NCBI GenBank assembly: GCA_015179045.1
Contig: WHUZ01000066.1
Location: 296,648-360,647 of the forward strand
Length of the DNA stretch: 64,000 bases
Source of the DNA: Kalaharituber pfeilii
Lineage: Eukaryota > Ascomycota > Pezizomycetes > Pezizales > Pezizaceae
Direction: 5' to 3'
Shown here one piece after another: positions 31,431-42,237 of the stretch. The position numbers and the translations under genes are program-made. Numbering within the stretch: the stretch's first letter is position 1; each line of letters opens with the position of its first letter. The notes beneath the pieces were generated by a model, which was not told the DNA's origin, ran no database searches, and saw only the letters and a list, made by a program, of their open reading frames with translations.

Positions 31431-31482
31431 TTTTTGGTCACGTAACCCGCGATACAAGCTACCAGCGTATGACAGGGAGTGT
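31431..31482 (-). repeat. Lineage-B variant hairpin retroposon
   Basis: Minus strand: CCCTGTCATACGCTGGTAGC, TTGTATCGCGGG, TTACGTGACC and A8. ATAC/GTAT and CCC/GGG pairing within the hairpin is kept although the sequence differs from the main B form. No duplication seen. Confidence 0.6.
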
Positions 31483-31486
31483 GGGG

Positions 31487-32585
31487 TCATACCGAGTGGC
31501 TCCAGTCCAAGCTCTCCCATCCATAGTATCCATACGTTCCCAGCAAAACCATGTTCTGCGTATATTCATCTGCAATTGCGGGGGGCAAGAATGCCTTATA
31601 GATATCTGCTGGGACCTCGTTGTATTGTGCACCCTTTTCCTTCGCTGTTTCTACCTTAACTTTCTTGAATACCTCAATTACCTCGTTCGGAGACATGTAC
31701 TTTGTTGCGCCCAGTACCCGCTTCCCGAGCGTCTTTTCGCGGTTCAGCAGGATTCCCTTGATGAACTTGCCTGTATCACGAACATCGAACATTGGGATAC
31801 CGGCCTTGTCCCCGGGCACGGGAAGTGCATAGGTGTAGACTCCAGTGCTTGGGTCGGGGAGGATTTGCTGCCCGGGCATATTTGACATGTAGCAGCCAGC
31901 CAGAAAGAAGGTGCTTGGAAGGTTTGGGAGGGAAGTGCGAATGTATGATTCGACTTCAGCTTTGGAGTCGAAGTGATGCACCTTAGAGAGGATGCCGCCG
32001 GAAACTACCCGAAAAAATAAATGTCAACGGTTGTCCATCATGTACTGAATTGTACGTCACGAAGGTATAACTTGCGTTCTTTGATGTTATACAAGCTGCT
32101 AAATATGTAGTGTTGTACCCCAAGCTCCTGTCCCAACCAGTCATCAGCCTGCCTCCTTTGAAATGCCGCAAGCCGACGCGAAACTCACTGCTGCTACATC
32201 CGCGACGTTTTTTCCCTGCTGGGTTTCCCTTTTGGCATCCAGATGTTCCCAGTAATTGGTCACCACGAAACTGCATAAGCACCCTGAAGAGCTTTCTTCA
32301 ACGACTCTTTATCTTCCATATCAGCCTATTGAGGTGAACTCACAGTAGAAATCAGTTACAATGCTACGTTTCTTCGCATCAGTATCTATCACGGGAACAA
32401 CATACAGTAACAACCTCCACTCCCTTTTCTTTTAACGCCAGAGCATTCGGCTTGTTTGCATCACGGGTGATACCGCGAATTGCAAACGTAGAAGCAGTAC
32501 GTGGATCATTTTGGATAGATTGGATGATTGAACCTCCCTGTTTCCCCGTCGCTCCGAAAATGACGAGGACTTTCTTGTCAGACAT
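31487..32585 (-). pseudogene. NmrA-like NAD(P)-binding protein (one frameshift)
   Basis: Four exons on minus: 32585-32406, 32325-32189, 32127-32046 and 32004-31487, all GT-AG. The Rossmann start is MSDKKVLVIFGATGKQGGSI (G-x2-G-x2-G), then FAIRGITRD. Exon 3 gives GVQHYIFSSLYNIK and exon 4 GGILSKVHHFDSKAEVESYI, MFDVRDTGKFIKGIL and the C-terminus GWESLDWSHSV. This is the NmrA/HSCARG family, atypical short-chain dehydrogenase relatives that bind dinucleotides and often regulate rather than catalyse. In exon 2 one T is missing (AYAV then TCGTGG instead of TTCGTGG), which shifts the frame. It may be a pseudogene or a sequence error. Confidence 0.8.
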
Positions 32586-32940
32586 TGTGACAATGAATAA
32601 TTTGCTAGTGGAGGAGTGAAGGCGTGCGCGTTGTGTGAAAATGAAATTTCTGTGATGAACGGGTGTGTTTAAACAGGACTGCTAAATAGTGCCTTCGTGA
32701 ATTGCTATATGATGGTAGTTATGATAATGCTATGAATAGGAAGTACTGTCGCTTACCTAATGGTGACCGACCACCCATAAGTGACCGATTAAATATCCCT
32801 GTCAATCACCTCCCCCCCGCTTCATTTTCGCATATTATCTCACCACTCATGCATTGTTTATAGTACCTGAACATACCATTTTAATCTGCATCCACTACAC
32901 TATCAAGCCACTATACCCTAGTGCCTATCCTAGCTCATTA

Positions 32941-35380
32941 TGCCTGCATAAACTGAGGAAGAAATGCAACATGCAGTTGATTTCGCTAAACGGCACCCCT
33001 CCATTCCAAAGGCACGCATAGCAGCTGAATATGGAGTGAATGAAGTTACACTACGGCGCAGAGTGAAGGGCGAACGCAAGGCACACAAATTTGCTTATCG
33101 GCATCGGCAGCTTTTTACTCCAGGAGAAGAATCAGCACTCAAAGAACACTGCCTTGAAATGGCCGATCGCAGTTTCCCACTATCCCACGCTTTGTTTGAG
33201 CAAATGGCACAAGATATTCTAATTTCTCGTGCTCAGAAGCATAGTACTACTGAGAAACAATGTACTGGTAGTATATCAGAGATCAGGAAGTAGTGAGCGG
33301 CACGAGCCGAGCCAGCTCGAGCCAGCTCGAGCCCGAGCTCGCGCGAGCTAGCTCGAGCTCAAACGAGCCAAGATCATGCTTGTGTTTTTCTTGACAGCTC
33401 GCTAAAATGCTTAGCCAGTGCAACGTTTCATAAACTGTAAATACCTACTATAGTAACAATTAGAGACTTGGAGCTCATTCTGACATAACAACAACTTCGA
33501 AATGCACAATTTAGCTGATAGTAGTGAGAAACATGAAAATTTAGCTTGGTTTAGTTTAGTTTGTCAATATTATGATCCAGGCTCGAGCTAGCTCGAGCTC
33601 ACCCTCCAGCTCGGCTCGAGCTAGCTCGTGCCGCTCACTATCAGGAAGGTTCATAAGGATGCAGTAGCTAAGGGATTAGCACCTGCTATTGGGAAGTACT
33701 GGGTATCACGGTTTCTTAAACGCCATCCGGAACTTGACAAAAAGTTCGTCCAATACCACGAGCGTACACGGCGAAAAGCAGGTGCATCTAAAGAACTCCA
33801 AGCGCACTTCTATAGGCTTCTAGCAAATCTCATTCGGCGGTACAATGTCACTGAACCGAACATATGGAATTGCGATGAAAAAGGCATTATTATTGGAGAT
33901 GATAAGATCAAGAAAAAATACATTGTTCGCGCAGGGACCAAAGCTGCAGAAGCACTAACTGAGGGTCTAGAGAGTTTGTTACTGTTTTGGAGACAGTTTC
34001 TGCAGCAGGGGCGCATATACCACCATATGTGGTATACAAGGGCAAAGTACATGTTGAAGCATCATATGGAGAAGGGGGGTACATAGCGCTGATGCGGCGT
34101 TTGGTATGTCACCAAATGGATATTTGGATGATGATTTAGGCTTCGAGTACATCTCTATACACTTTGAGCACCATACCAGGCCAGCATATGATAAATCTCT
34201 GAAGAAGCGCCCTACCCGAATTCTTAGTATTGATGGGCATAGCTCTCATGTCTATTGGCGGACGGTTGAATTTGCTCTCAATCATGATATCCAAATGATA
34301 TGCCTCCCACCTCATAGCACTCACTTTATGCAACCTCTTGATGTGGGATGCTTTGGCTTGCTTCAGAGAGCCCATCGGCGCAATCTACAGTACTGGCTAC
34401 GTCATCATACCTTCGAAGTACTGAAATGAACGGTGTTTTGGGAAATTTTGTACGAGGCTCGCAAGGAAGTATATACCATAGATATCATCAAGAAAGCATG
34501 GAATAAATTTGGATGCTGGCCAGTCAATATTGATAATGCGCGAGGAGTACCAGCTACAGTGGGTAATGGGCCTGAGACATCAAGGACGAAAAAGGTTAAA
34601 TTTGCGCCTACAACCAATCAGCTTCAAGATACCATGATCCCTGCATTTCCTCCCCCCGCGAAGCTTCCCCCTACCAATACTATACTATCACCACCGACGA
34701 AGCTGCGTAATCTTGCTCGCCAAATCGACCAATTCGCATTAACTCCTCAACGTAATACAACCATACGAGAATTCATTGATCTTATTATGCAGCAAGTTGC
34801 ATACTTCCATGAGATTTGCCCACGAGGGGAAAAATTTACGCAGCTCAGAAGTGGAAAAGAAATCAAGAAGGCACCAAGCAAACGTCGAGTACGTCAAGGG
34901 CGCGTTTTAACACGCAAGGAGATTGAGGAGGGCCAGAAGAAGTTGATTAAAAAAAAGGAGGATGAAGCTGCTGCTGCTGTATTAAAGGCTGCTATGGTAG
35001 CAGAGAAAAAGGTCCGGGATGCAGAAAAGGCAGCTCGAGAAGCTGAATGGAAGCAGGCACGAGATGCAGCACTCGCAGCAGGACTCCCTATCCCAAAAAA
35101 GCCCCGTGGACCTCGCAAAAAAAAAGGCTCCAGCCACTGATCCAATGGAGGGGTCCTTAAAAGCGGGGGAGGGGGGGTTAACAGAGAATGCAGAAGGTAA
35201 GAATGCTATAGTTGTTACAAAGAATAGTGCTAATGTCACCCAAGGCCCCCCTGTAGAGGAAATATCAATTGAGGAGGATTGGGAGGACGAGGACGATGAA
35301 ATCTTTGTACAACATCTTCGGCAGCTGGAAATATATAATTATATGGTCCTCGCCATAGCCCCCAGGGCGGCACGCGAGTA
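32941..35380 (+). pseudogene. Pogo/Fot1-like transposase (DDE_1), broken
   Basis: MPA then a TAA where the sister copy has Tyr. Then Psq HTH, CENP-B HTH (interrupted by the hAT MITE at codon ~112), NIWNCDEKG (catalytic D), a frame disruption between 33965 and 34100, RILSIDGHSSHVYW (second D), LPPHSTHFMQPLDVGCFG (third D) and a long K/E/A-rich coiled C-terminal region. A second frame slip lies in an A9 run at 35116, and the mini LINE-tail interrupts the end at 35347. About five lesions make it non-functional. Confidence 0.85.
33291..33640. mobile_element. Non-autonomous hAT element, copy 2
   Basis: Exact 8-bp duplication TCAGGAAG (33283-33290, 33641-33648). Perfect ends TAGTGAGCGGCACGAGC / GCTCGTGCCGCTCACTA. 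350 bp. The empty site is provided by the sister pogo copy at 29580 (ATCAGGAAGG uninterrupted), which proves the boundaries. Confidence 0.93.
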
Positions 35381-35401
35381 ATGAAATAAAAAAATAAAAA
35401 A
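35347..35401 (+). mobile_element. Mini LINE-tail retroposon, lineage A
   Basis: A 55-bp insertion between exact 12-bp copies of ATAATTATATGG (35335-35346, 35402-35413). TC, then the whole hairpin from its foot (CTCGCCATAGCCC...GCGAG), TAATGAAAT and an A-rich tail with two Ts. It lies in the transposase C-terminus. Confidence 0.92.
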
Positions 35402-35805
35402 ATAATTATATGGAAGTATGTATCTATACAAAATCTTCATTATGTCTATAAGCTCACTGATGTATAGGATTAATTGAGTAGTAAGATGTTTTTATGCCAT
35501 CTGAGAATTATATACAGCATTGACATGATTTATAGAGAATTTGAATTTTGAGGGAGTAGATATTGAGGAGGGTTGTCTTTCTATACTATTTTGGTCTAAT
35601 GTTTGCATATTTCATGAAATCTTGTATTTTTTATTTTTTCCTGTATCACATCTGATAGCGCAGCGCTTGTTGTATTGAGTATGACTTCGCCTATAATTTT
35701 GCCGTTTTGTTGGCGTTGGTAATAGTAATGAATTTGAAGGTGGATGCAGGGATTCCCAATTCGGTCACCTATGGGTGGTCGGTCACTATTAGGTAAGCGA
35801 CAGTA

Positions 35806-36277
35806 GGTCATATTTGTAACTCATCACCGACAGCAACTTTAAGTGGCAATGGGACTGTCCGAGCACACAGTAACTAGCTTACCAATTATTCGTGATAGCA
35901 GGACGTTTTGTCTATACTCATCACTGCTGGTACATAGAGAGGCCGAGTGGTACTTGTGATAAAACAGTGTTTTCGAGTGGGCATGGCCAGTTTGCGAATT
36001 AGCCTGCATCATTCGCCGGATTGGCGGTGCGATCGCGAGTGAGGTTGCTTTTAGACTAAGTCTAATTGTACCAGAAGAACATCTCTACACCCAACAGCAA
36101 CGCCAAAACTCGCCCTGCCATGACCAATAGCTAAGCGGGTTACCAGACAATTTTTTTTAAAAAAAATAAAAAAAAATAAAAAAAAAGGGCCAAAACTGGG
36201 CCTGACCGGATAATCTTCGGTGAACCCCATCTCTATCCACCGCATTTCCATTAAATTTTCCTCAGGAGACATGGATG
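35806..36277. other. Intergenic, no gene; A/T run
   Basis: Contains a T8A8-type tract at 36151-36187. A minus-strand 73-codon frame has no recognisable domain. Confidence 0.4.
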
Positions 36278-36287
36278 TGGCATTATC

Positions 36288-36549
36288 TTTTTTTTTTTTT
36301 TCTTTTTTTTATATCAATACTCGCTTGCCGCCCGATGGGCTATGGCGAGGGTCTTTATTAAAAGAAAGAACGAAACGAAGTCAAACCCTGCAACTAACTA
36401 CTACTAACTACATGTATTGCCCGCAAAGCTCTCTCATGGTGCGGGTGAAAGGCCCGGTATGTCCTATTTCCGTCCCCTCTCCGATTCATACCGGTACGAC
36501 CTCAGCCACCGTCCCCCAAGCCTTATCCTCCCAACCTCGGTCTCTCTCA
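36288..36549 (-). mobile_element. 5'-truncated LINE 3' end with target duplication
   Basis: Exact 10-bp duplications TGGCATTATC (36278-36287, 36550-36559). In minus orientation: about 190 bp of 3' UTR, TAATAAAGACCC, hairpin (CTCGCCATAGCCC...) and an A-rich tail. It belongs to the same 3'-UTR subfamily as 13886-14000. Confidence 0.85.
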
Positions 36550-36559
36550 TGGCATTATC

Positions 36560-37486
36560 ATTCAAGTAATTAGAGCTGAAATTGGGGAGGACTTCTACCG
36601 CAGCCATCGCCTAAGAAAACAGACTAGTAAATATGCTTACTAGTTTATCAGCGTCCTTCTCCCCTGTCCCTACATATCCTCGGATAAGTGTATGTGCTTG
36701 TGAAGGCTCCTGGATGTGTGTTATTGTGGTGAGCAACTGCGTCCATACTGTGCTCCTGCACGCATCAGCTGAAATACAACTTTTGATATACGTTTTACGT
36801 ATGCATGCATGCGCTCCTAGCTAACGCCGTTTCGGTGTCCGAAGCGGAGAAAACGAATCACCAATCACGATGCAGTCGCAATTCATGAACTCTCTGACTA
36901 TTGCAGAATATATCTTTAAGTACTTTAATTTAAAGCAGCTGAAAAGTGCATGCGAGCCGCGGTTACATTAGTAAAAACGCCAGTGTGTAACGTTCAGTCC
37001 AACGCACTAAAGGATTGCAAATTGGGCGGATGTAAATCATTGGTCAGGGTTGGACTGTGTAACACGAAATGTAGCACTGGTCTTGAATCGTAAGAGCAAT
37101 ACGAGCTGAAGCTGATAGTCTGCCACCCCCGGAGCTGCATCAGGTGCAGTACAACAAGCAACGAGGTTTCAGAGGGCATTCTACAATTTTTCATGGACGA
37201 GACACTCCGAATTCCCACAGGCCGAAACATCAATATATACCCATCAACAAGGCAAAGAAACATTTCCAACAAGGTGCTCATATAAAGCATCACAACACTA
37301 CGAGCATCATAGTCCTCCACTACATTGCAGACGTGACAACCTCTGCACTGACCAATACTCCTACGGTTTCGTTAGTATGTTCTTGTTTATGAGATAGTAC
37401 CTTCCTTTACATGTGTAGCATGGCTAAAAACATCTTCTAGCGCTAGCTTCCAGATAAAGAGCTTAAGGTTCGCAGAAAACGCTACA
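36560..37486. other. Intergenic, upstream of the ORF at 37487
   Basis: No transposon homology seen within the window. Plus-strand frames (36633-36824, 37144-37392) are weak. Could hold the promoter or upstream exons of the following ORF. Confidence 0.35.
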
Positions 37487-37864
37487 ATGCCGCCACCGCA
37501 CTATAAGAAAGGTAAATTGGAAATGCGGATTGCCGAAAACCCACCTGAAGAGGCCAACAAATACACGATCTATGTAACTGTCACTTCAGAGGAAGGAACA
37601 GTGAGAAAAGCCTACGGCCCTTATACCCCGGAAAATGAGGATGTGACTCCTGTAGGTTCCACCGAAGGCGAACTAGCCTACGAATCATTCGACCAACTTC
37701 TCACGGCCGACGAAATTCGGGCAGCTTATTTCAAATACTATGTCAGCCTTTATTTCAAGCGCTCAAATGGTACTGCGAGTATTCCCGCTGATTATACAGC
37801 GGTTTTCATCAACGCACAGGGCACACCCGCACCGGGAGGTGGGCCCATTATATGGGAGGAATAG
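37487..37864 (+). CDS. Hypothetical protein, 125 aa
   Basis: A complete frame with ATG in a good context (TACAATGCCGCC) and no repeats in it. Acidic, soluble, no signal peptide: MPPPHYKKGKLEMRIAENPP, a threonine/valine-rich middle (TIYVTVTSEEGTV) suggesting beta strands, a Y/F-rich segment (YFKYYVSLYFKRSNG) and the ending GGGPIIWEE. I do not recognise the family. Balanced codon use and absence of transposon features argue for a real host gene. Confidence 0.6.
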   Translation: MPPPHYKKGKLEMRIAENPPEEANKYTIYVTVTSEEGTVRKAYGPYTPENEDVTPVGSTEGELAYESFDQLLTADEIRAAYFKYYVSLYFKRSNGTASIPADYTAVFINAQGTPAPGGGPIIWEE

Positions 37865-38966
37865 GGTATTTGTCCCAATGATTGTTCTCACAACTAAAGT
37901 ATTCATATTGATACACCTTTTAGCATCTTTGTTTCATCAAGGGTAGCAGACGTGTAAGTGCTTGCATGCACTGGGGCTGCTATGCTTGGATGGGGCGACG
38001 GCTGGTAGGCAAGCTGGGATCAAGCGAAAAGGATCATGAGATGAAGGGAGATTCCGTGGAACATTGAGTGAACCACTAGTGTGAAGATGGTTTTAATTTC
38101 TTTTGCTCATTGTTACTGGTTTACACATTCTTTTCCTTTTTTTGATCTCTTGTTTAGGCACCGACATACCTGTCGGCATTCTTCTTACTTACAGTATCTG
38201 CGTTATCAAGCCAAGATCAAAAACAACAGTCTGTTACTTAACTGAATCTCTGACTCACCCGAGTCCAGAAAAAGTTTTGAAAAATATTGGAAGCTGAGAA
38301 CTCGTCAGTAGAGACTTAATCCCGAAGTGAACACCGTGACATACAGTATACATACTCATGGAAGAACTAAAATTGGAGAAGTTCAATCCAGCTTTCACAG
38401 GTGTACAGTATATGGATATTGCTTGTTGCCCTTTAGGGTTACATTGCGCGTTGTTGCTCCTTTAGCTATTTTGATGATTCCTGCATTGGCCGTTCACGAA
38501 CGAACTGCAGAAAGTGGAACGGAACGAACCCCTCTGGACACGTACTTCTTACCTGCCAGTGTTGGGCCAGGTATTTCCGTATAAGCGAAGATATCGCTTC
38601 TGGCGCTCACCAGTCATGCAGAATCGTACAAGGGTGCAAGTGTATATCAATATTCCCCTATTTCTCTTTCACCTACAGGAAGTCCCTTCTGTAAATTGTC
38701 TAATCAATTAATTTTGATACTGAACCAGAGAAATAAACATCACGGGTTTTTAACGGAGACATACCATCCGCTGTCACCTGGTGACGAGCATAAATTTGTA
38801 TATAGCCTACGGAAACAATAACAACCCAATACAGTCGGATTTCACACTATATTGCTGACTTCGGACGAGGATTAATCTCGGGGCATTATCAACACTGTCA
38901 TCAAGTATAACGTTATATATATATATGACTGGGTGAAGTGCCAGTATGTCAGGGATTAACATTGTA
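37865..38966. other. Intergenic, no gene recognised
   Basis: Short frames only (60-85 codons) with no domain. A (TA)n-like tract at 38910-38922. Confidence 0.4.
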
Positions 38967-38979
38967 TCGTTCCGGCCTT

Positions 38980-39355
38980 TTTTTTTTTTTTTTAATTTCA
39001 TTAATCGCTTGCCGCCCTGTGGGCTACGGCGATGGGCTAGGTAAATAAAACAGCTATAAAAGACAAAACTGACTTCTCTCTCCTAAATACATAGTAAAGG
39101 GGAATAGAGCGTCCTTATCCTGTCTCGTCCAGCAAGTCCAGCAGCTTTCTCAACTGGTCTCCGTCCTTGGACTTCTCCACCCTATAGATTTCCTTTTCCC
39201 CCCCTGGCCATCGCTTCTTCAATACCCGGCAGTTATCCATCAGGTGTGTCAATTCTCATCTCCTTCCCCGCACCACCAGCAATCTGGGTCCTGCGCCTGC
39301 CCTATTTTGTGTCTCCATGTCTTCAGCCCCTTGTTGCCCAGGAGGCCCGCAATTT
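38980..39355 (-). mobile_element. 5'-truncated Tad-like LINE (376 bp) with target duplication
   Basis: Exact 13-bp duplications TCGTTCCGGCCTT (38967-38979, 39356-39368). Minus strand: ORF2 C-terminal zinc knuckle (DPDCWWCGEGDE), then the 3' UTR, hairpin with A-T stem base (ATCGCCGTAGCCC...GCGATTAATG) and poly(A). One of four copies that tie the hairpin to ORF2. Confidence 0.9.
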
Positions 39356-39368
39356 TCGTTCCGGCCTT

Positions 39369-39836
39369 ATATTTTATCGCTGAAAATCACACAAGCTGCT
39401 TGAAGCCCTGGGCGGCGTTTAACTCCCTACAGACTCTGAAGCTTCGTTGTAAATAATGACATATTGAATGTCTTGTTTGATAGATTTCGAATGTAAGATA
39501 ATAAGCAGAGAGAATATGTACAGGAGAAATAGAGGAACTGTGACCTTGTCACCGTCCAATAAAACGAGATATACAATAATATCCAATAATCTCCACCGCC
39601 GGAATTCCTTTGGGATGCAGAAAATTATTTAACAAGACTGGTTATGCAATATAACAGGGTCTAATATGAGAGATTTGATTGTAGAAACCTTCTGTGAAAG
39701 GAATCTAAAAATTGCGGGGATGACCGTGGGTACGAGAAAAGGATGACCATCGTCAGGACATTGTTACGGATGAATATGGCGGCCATGTTCAAGACTAGAC
39801 TCAATTGAGGTTAAGATTGAGCCTGTATGCGGGGTT
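39369..39836. other. Intergenic, no gene recognised
   Basis: No open frame or repeat of note. At 39824-39840 there is a TATGCGGGGTTACGTGATC stretch resembling the 3' part of a B hairpin without poly(A). Confidence 0.4.
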
Positions 39837-39849
39837 ACGTGATCGAAAC

Positions 39850-39903
39850 GCCCTGCCATGGCGAACAGCTGCATGCGGGGTCACGTGCAAAAAAAAAAAA
39901 AAA
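39850..39903 (+). mobile_element. Mini retroposon, lineage B (type copy)
   Basis: A 54-bp insertion between exact 13-bp copies of ACGTGATCGAAAC (39837-39849, 39904-39916). Starts 1-2 nt before the stem foot: CCCTGCCATGGCGAACAGCT then GCATGCGGGG (stem CCCTGC/GCGGGG plus ATG/CAT), TCACGTGC and poly(A). It seems to have inserted into the tail of an older B copy. Confidence 0.9.
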
Positions 39904-40043
39904 ACGTGATCGAAACATATATATTAACATTGCAGTTGCATGCGAGACTGGATGTCAATCCAATTAGTGGGTAAGATTAGACAAGCAGAACCGTTACCTT
40001 ATAGTAGCGAGAGGATAAGTGCCAGAGGCCTGAGGAACCAATC

Positions 40044-40047
<4 letters not shown>

Positions 40048-40082
<35 letters not shown>

Positions 40083-40117
40083 CATTACTCGCGTGCCTCC
40101 TGTGAGGCTATGGCGAG
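40048..40117 (-). mobile_element. Mini LINE-tail retroposon, lineage A
   Basis: 12-bp duplications AACCAATCTGAT at 40036-40047 and 40368-40379, the second displaced by a later LTR insertion. Poly(T)34, CATTACTCGCG, hairpin with arms GCCTC/GAGGC instead of GCCC/GGGC, ending at the foot GGCGAG. Confidence 0.88.
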
Positions 40118-40121
40118 GTAA

Positions 40122-40364
40122 TGTCAGGGCGACATATGCGACATAGGCGCCTGAGAGGCTGCATAGCGCAGGCAGGCTGCATATGCACGGCGATGCGGCG
40201 GAAGCTTCTGGCGCATAGGCCGACAGAAGCTTCCAGCATGAGAACCTCAAGTATTTAAAGTCTCAGCATAGACCTGAGTGAGAGACTATCATCAATATAC
40301 TTCACTCTCTCTCCAGGCTTCGTCCACTAGGCTTAGGCTTCGTCCTCTGGGCTCTGTCCTTACA
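40122..40364 (+). mobile_element. Solo LTR (243 bp)
   Basis: Begins TGTCAGGGCGACATATG and ends CTTACA, with an exact 5-bp duplication GGTAA (40117-40121, 40365-40369). The TATA-like AAGTATTTAAAG sits at 40250. Internal direct repeats are GAAGCTTC (40200, 40226) and GGCTTCGTCC (40317, 40336). No internal region, so it is a product of LTR-LTR recombination. Superfamily unknown; it is not the Copia LTR at 21 kb. Confidence 0.85.
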
Positions 40365-40379
40365 GGTAACCAATCTGAT

Positions 40380-40925
40380 ACAGCAAGGGGTAATTTGACA
40401 GTCTATCAAAAGTACCATGGTAGAACACGATATGCATATATCTACTTCTACTCCCACGTATTGATACGCTTTTGCAAGTATCCATAGGTTGATTGCCCGA
40501 TTCTCATTCGGAGGGTCGGAGCGGTTTCGGCATTCAGGGTAATACGAGGTTATCGAAGGGTGAAGGAACTGAACTACCAATGCAGAAAAAGGAAATATGG
40601 ACTTGAAGCATGTCTTCAGTGCCTGCGTAGAATAGGATAGTACAATGTCGGCTGAAGAAGGCATAGCAAGCAGCAGTGGGATTAGACAGTTTGCTAGTCT
40701 CAATCTGCATTTTAGCTACCTTCCTGCGACTAGCTTGTTTCTTACTCTTCAGTCCTCACCTGCGATGTAAAAAATTTTTAGGAAGTAGTTGATAAGACGA
40801 TGAAAGAGAGAGGACAAGATAGAAGACTACTAAGGTACTGGACACACGATAACGATCTGCCGTGAGTCATGCACTCACCTATGTCATTGTTATGTCGATC
40901 CATCGTTCGGCTGCTGCTAAGCCGG
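40380..40925. other. Intergenic, no gene recognised
   Basis: A minus-strand 133-codon frame (40302-40703) overlaps the solo LTR and has no recognisable domain, so it is not called. Confidence 0.4.
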
Positions 40926-40928
40926 CAG

Positions 40929-40982
40929 TTTTTTTTTTTTTTAATATCATTACTCACATGCCGCCTGATAGGCTATGGCGAG
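40929..40982 (-). mobile_element. Mini LINE-tail retroposon, lineage A
   Basis: Poly(T)14, AATATCATTACTCAC, hairpin with arms GCCT/AGGC, ending GGCGAG at the foot. Flanking duplication weak (TAAGCCG against TAAGTCCG). Confidence 0.7.
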
Positions 40983-40989
40983 TAAGTCC

Positions 40990-41890
40990 GTGATCATTAT
41001 TCAGTAACCCGCTTCGGCTCAGTAGTTATCACAATATCACAATGTTCCTTAGCCACTGCCTCGGCTCATCTAGAGATCTGTCCTGTCGCTCTGCTCCTGG
41101 AGGTTCGTTCAGTGGCTTTGCTCCTAGAAGCCCGTCCGGTGGCTTACACTGTGCTATGACCTTGCCGCCAGATCCTTGCAATACACATCCGTGCTCGACG
41201 CATGTTTCATTGCGAAAATGTAGCTATCGGTTGATCAGGCCGAATTGTCACTAGTAGCTTTACAGGTCATCATGGGTGGATGTCCCCTTCCCGGGTAGGC
41301 CCTAACAAACTGCGAGTACACAGATAAGGAGTTGGGAATGTCATAACGCATTGAAGTGCGGTGCAAAACATCACCTGCAGGAACGATAAATGTCATGTAA
41401 ATAGGTAGATAGCTAATTGACATCGGTAATCAGCTCACAATCCCACGTCATCGACCTTGCTCTGGGTAATAAACAGGTTCCGACTTGGGCTGAGAGCTTC
41501 AATGCGGGGTTACCTGACGGGAAAAAGGAAAAACAAAGCCAGCATTTAGTACCGTCATAGAACCTCCTCAATCGAACATTGGATAGGTCAATAGTTCCTC
41601 ATAGGAGAGGAAAGACAAAGAGAAAAAGCACCTCAGCAGCCAAACAATTGAAGGCCACATGTGAGACTACTGTAGCCTTGTCCCCTGTAGTTTTGACTCT
41701 AAACATCAGACGAACTATGCTTTCTAGACCAAGATAGAAGGCAGTGCGGCTCGCTGGTGCCAGGAGACGGCGCATATCAATGTGAAGACTCTTAGAATAT
41801 TGCGTTATTGCCTCAGAGCAGGGCAGCACAAGCAGCATTTGGAGTTGAAGAGTTACAATGCTGGTTCACTGCATTAGACCGTGCAATGAA
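40990..41890. other. Intergenic, no gene; B-like remnant at 41507
   Basis: ATGCGGGGTTACCTGACGGG followed by A-rich sequence (41511-41540) looks like a decayed B tail. Otherwise nothing recognised. Confidence 0.35.
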
Positions 41891-42174
41891 TCCAACAGGC
41901 CAGGCCAGGCCAGGCCAACAGAAGGCCTGGACTGGCCTGGACCGCGAAATTCTGGGCCTAGCTTGGCCTGAACAATCAGGTCAGGCCGTCAGGGCAGCCT
42001 GAACCCAGGCCATTCAGGCAGGTTGAAGCCAATCAAACGAATCACTCCACAGCTATCCAGGTGAATTAAGGCCAGCGTTCACCAGATTGTTTGAGTATTT
42101 AAATAAGTAGAATCTGCCATATATCTAGAATTTTAAACAGCAGCGGTCTACGACTTTAATCAAGTATGTATCAC

Positions 42175-42237
42175 GTACCTAAATCCTCGCCATAGCCCAC
42201 AGGATGGCACGCGAGTAATGATATTTAAAAAAAAAAA
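42175..42237 (+). mobile_element. Mini LINE-tail retroposon, lineage A
   Basis: Exact 12-bp duplications AGTATGTATCAC (42163-42174, 42238-42249). Ten nt of LINE sequence before the foot (GTACCTAAAT), hairpin, GAGTAATGATATTT and poly(A)12. Confidence 0.9.

Larger units (their letters stand above)
32746..35803 (+). mobile_element. Pogo/Fot1-like DNA transposon, full length, inactivated
   Basis: Flanked by TA (32744, 35804). Inverted ends are CTGTCGCTTACCTAATGG, TGACCGACCACCC and the complement. A 3.06-kb element with one transposase gene. It is host to a hAT MITE (33291-33640) and a mini LINE-tail (35347-35401). The same terminal word recurs at 30097 and on the foldback element 57173-58982. 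Confidence 0.9.

Noticed and set aside
31271..31885. 204-codon plus-strand frame
   Set aside because: Antisense to the NmrA-like exon 4; shadow.
40302..40703. 133-codon minus-strand frame
   Set aside because: Begins in unique sequence and ends inside the solo LTR; no domain.
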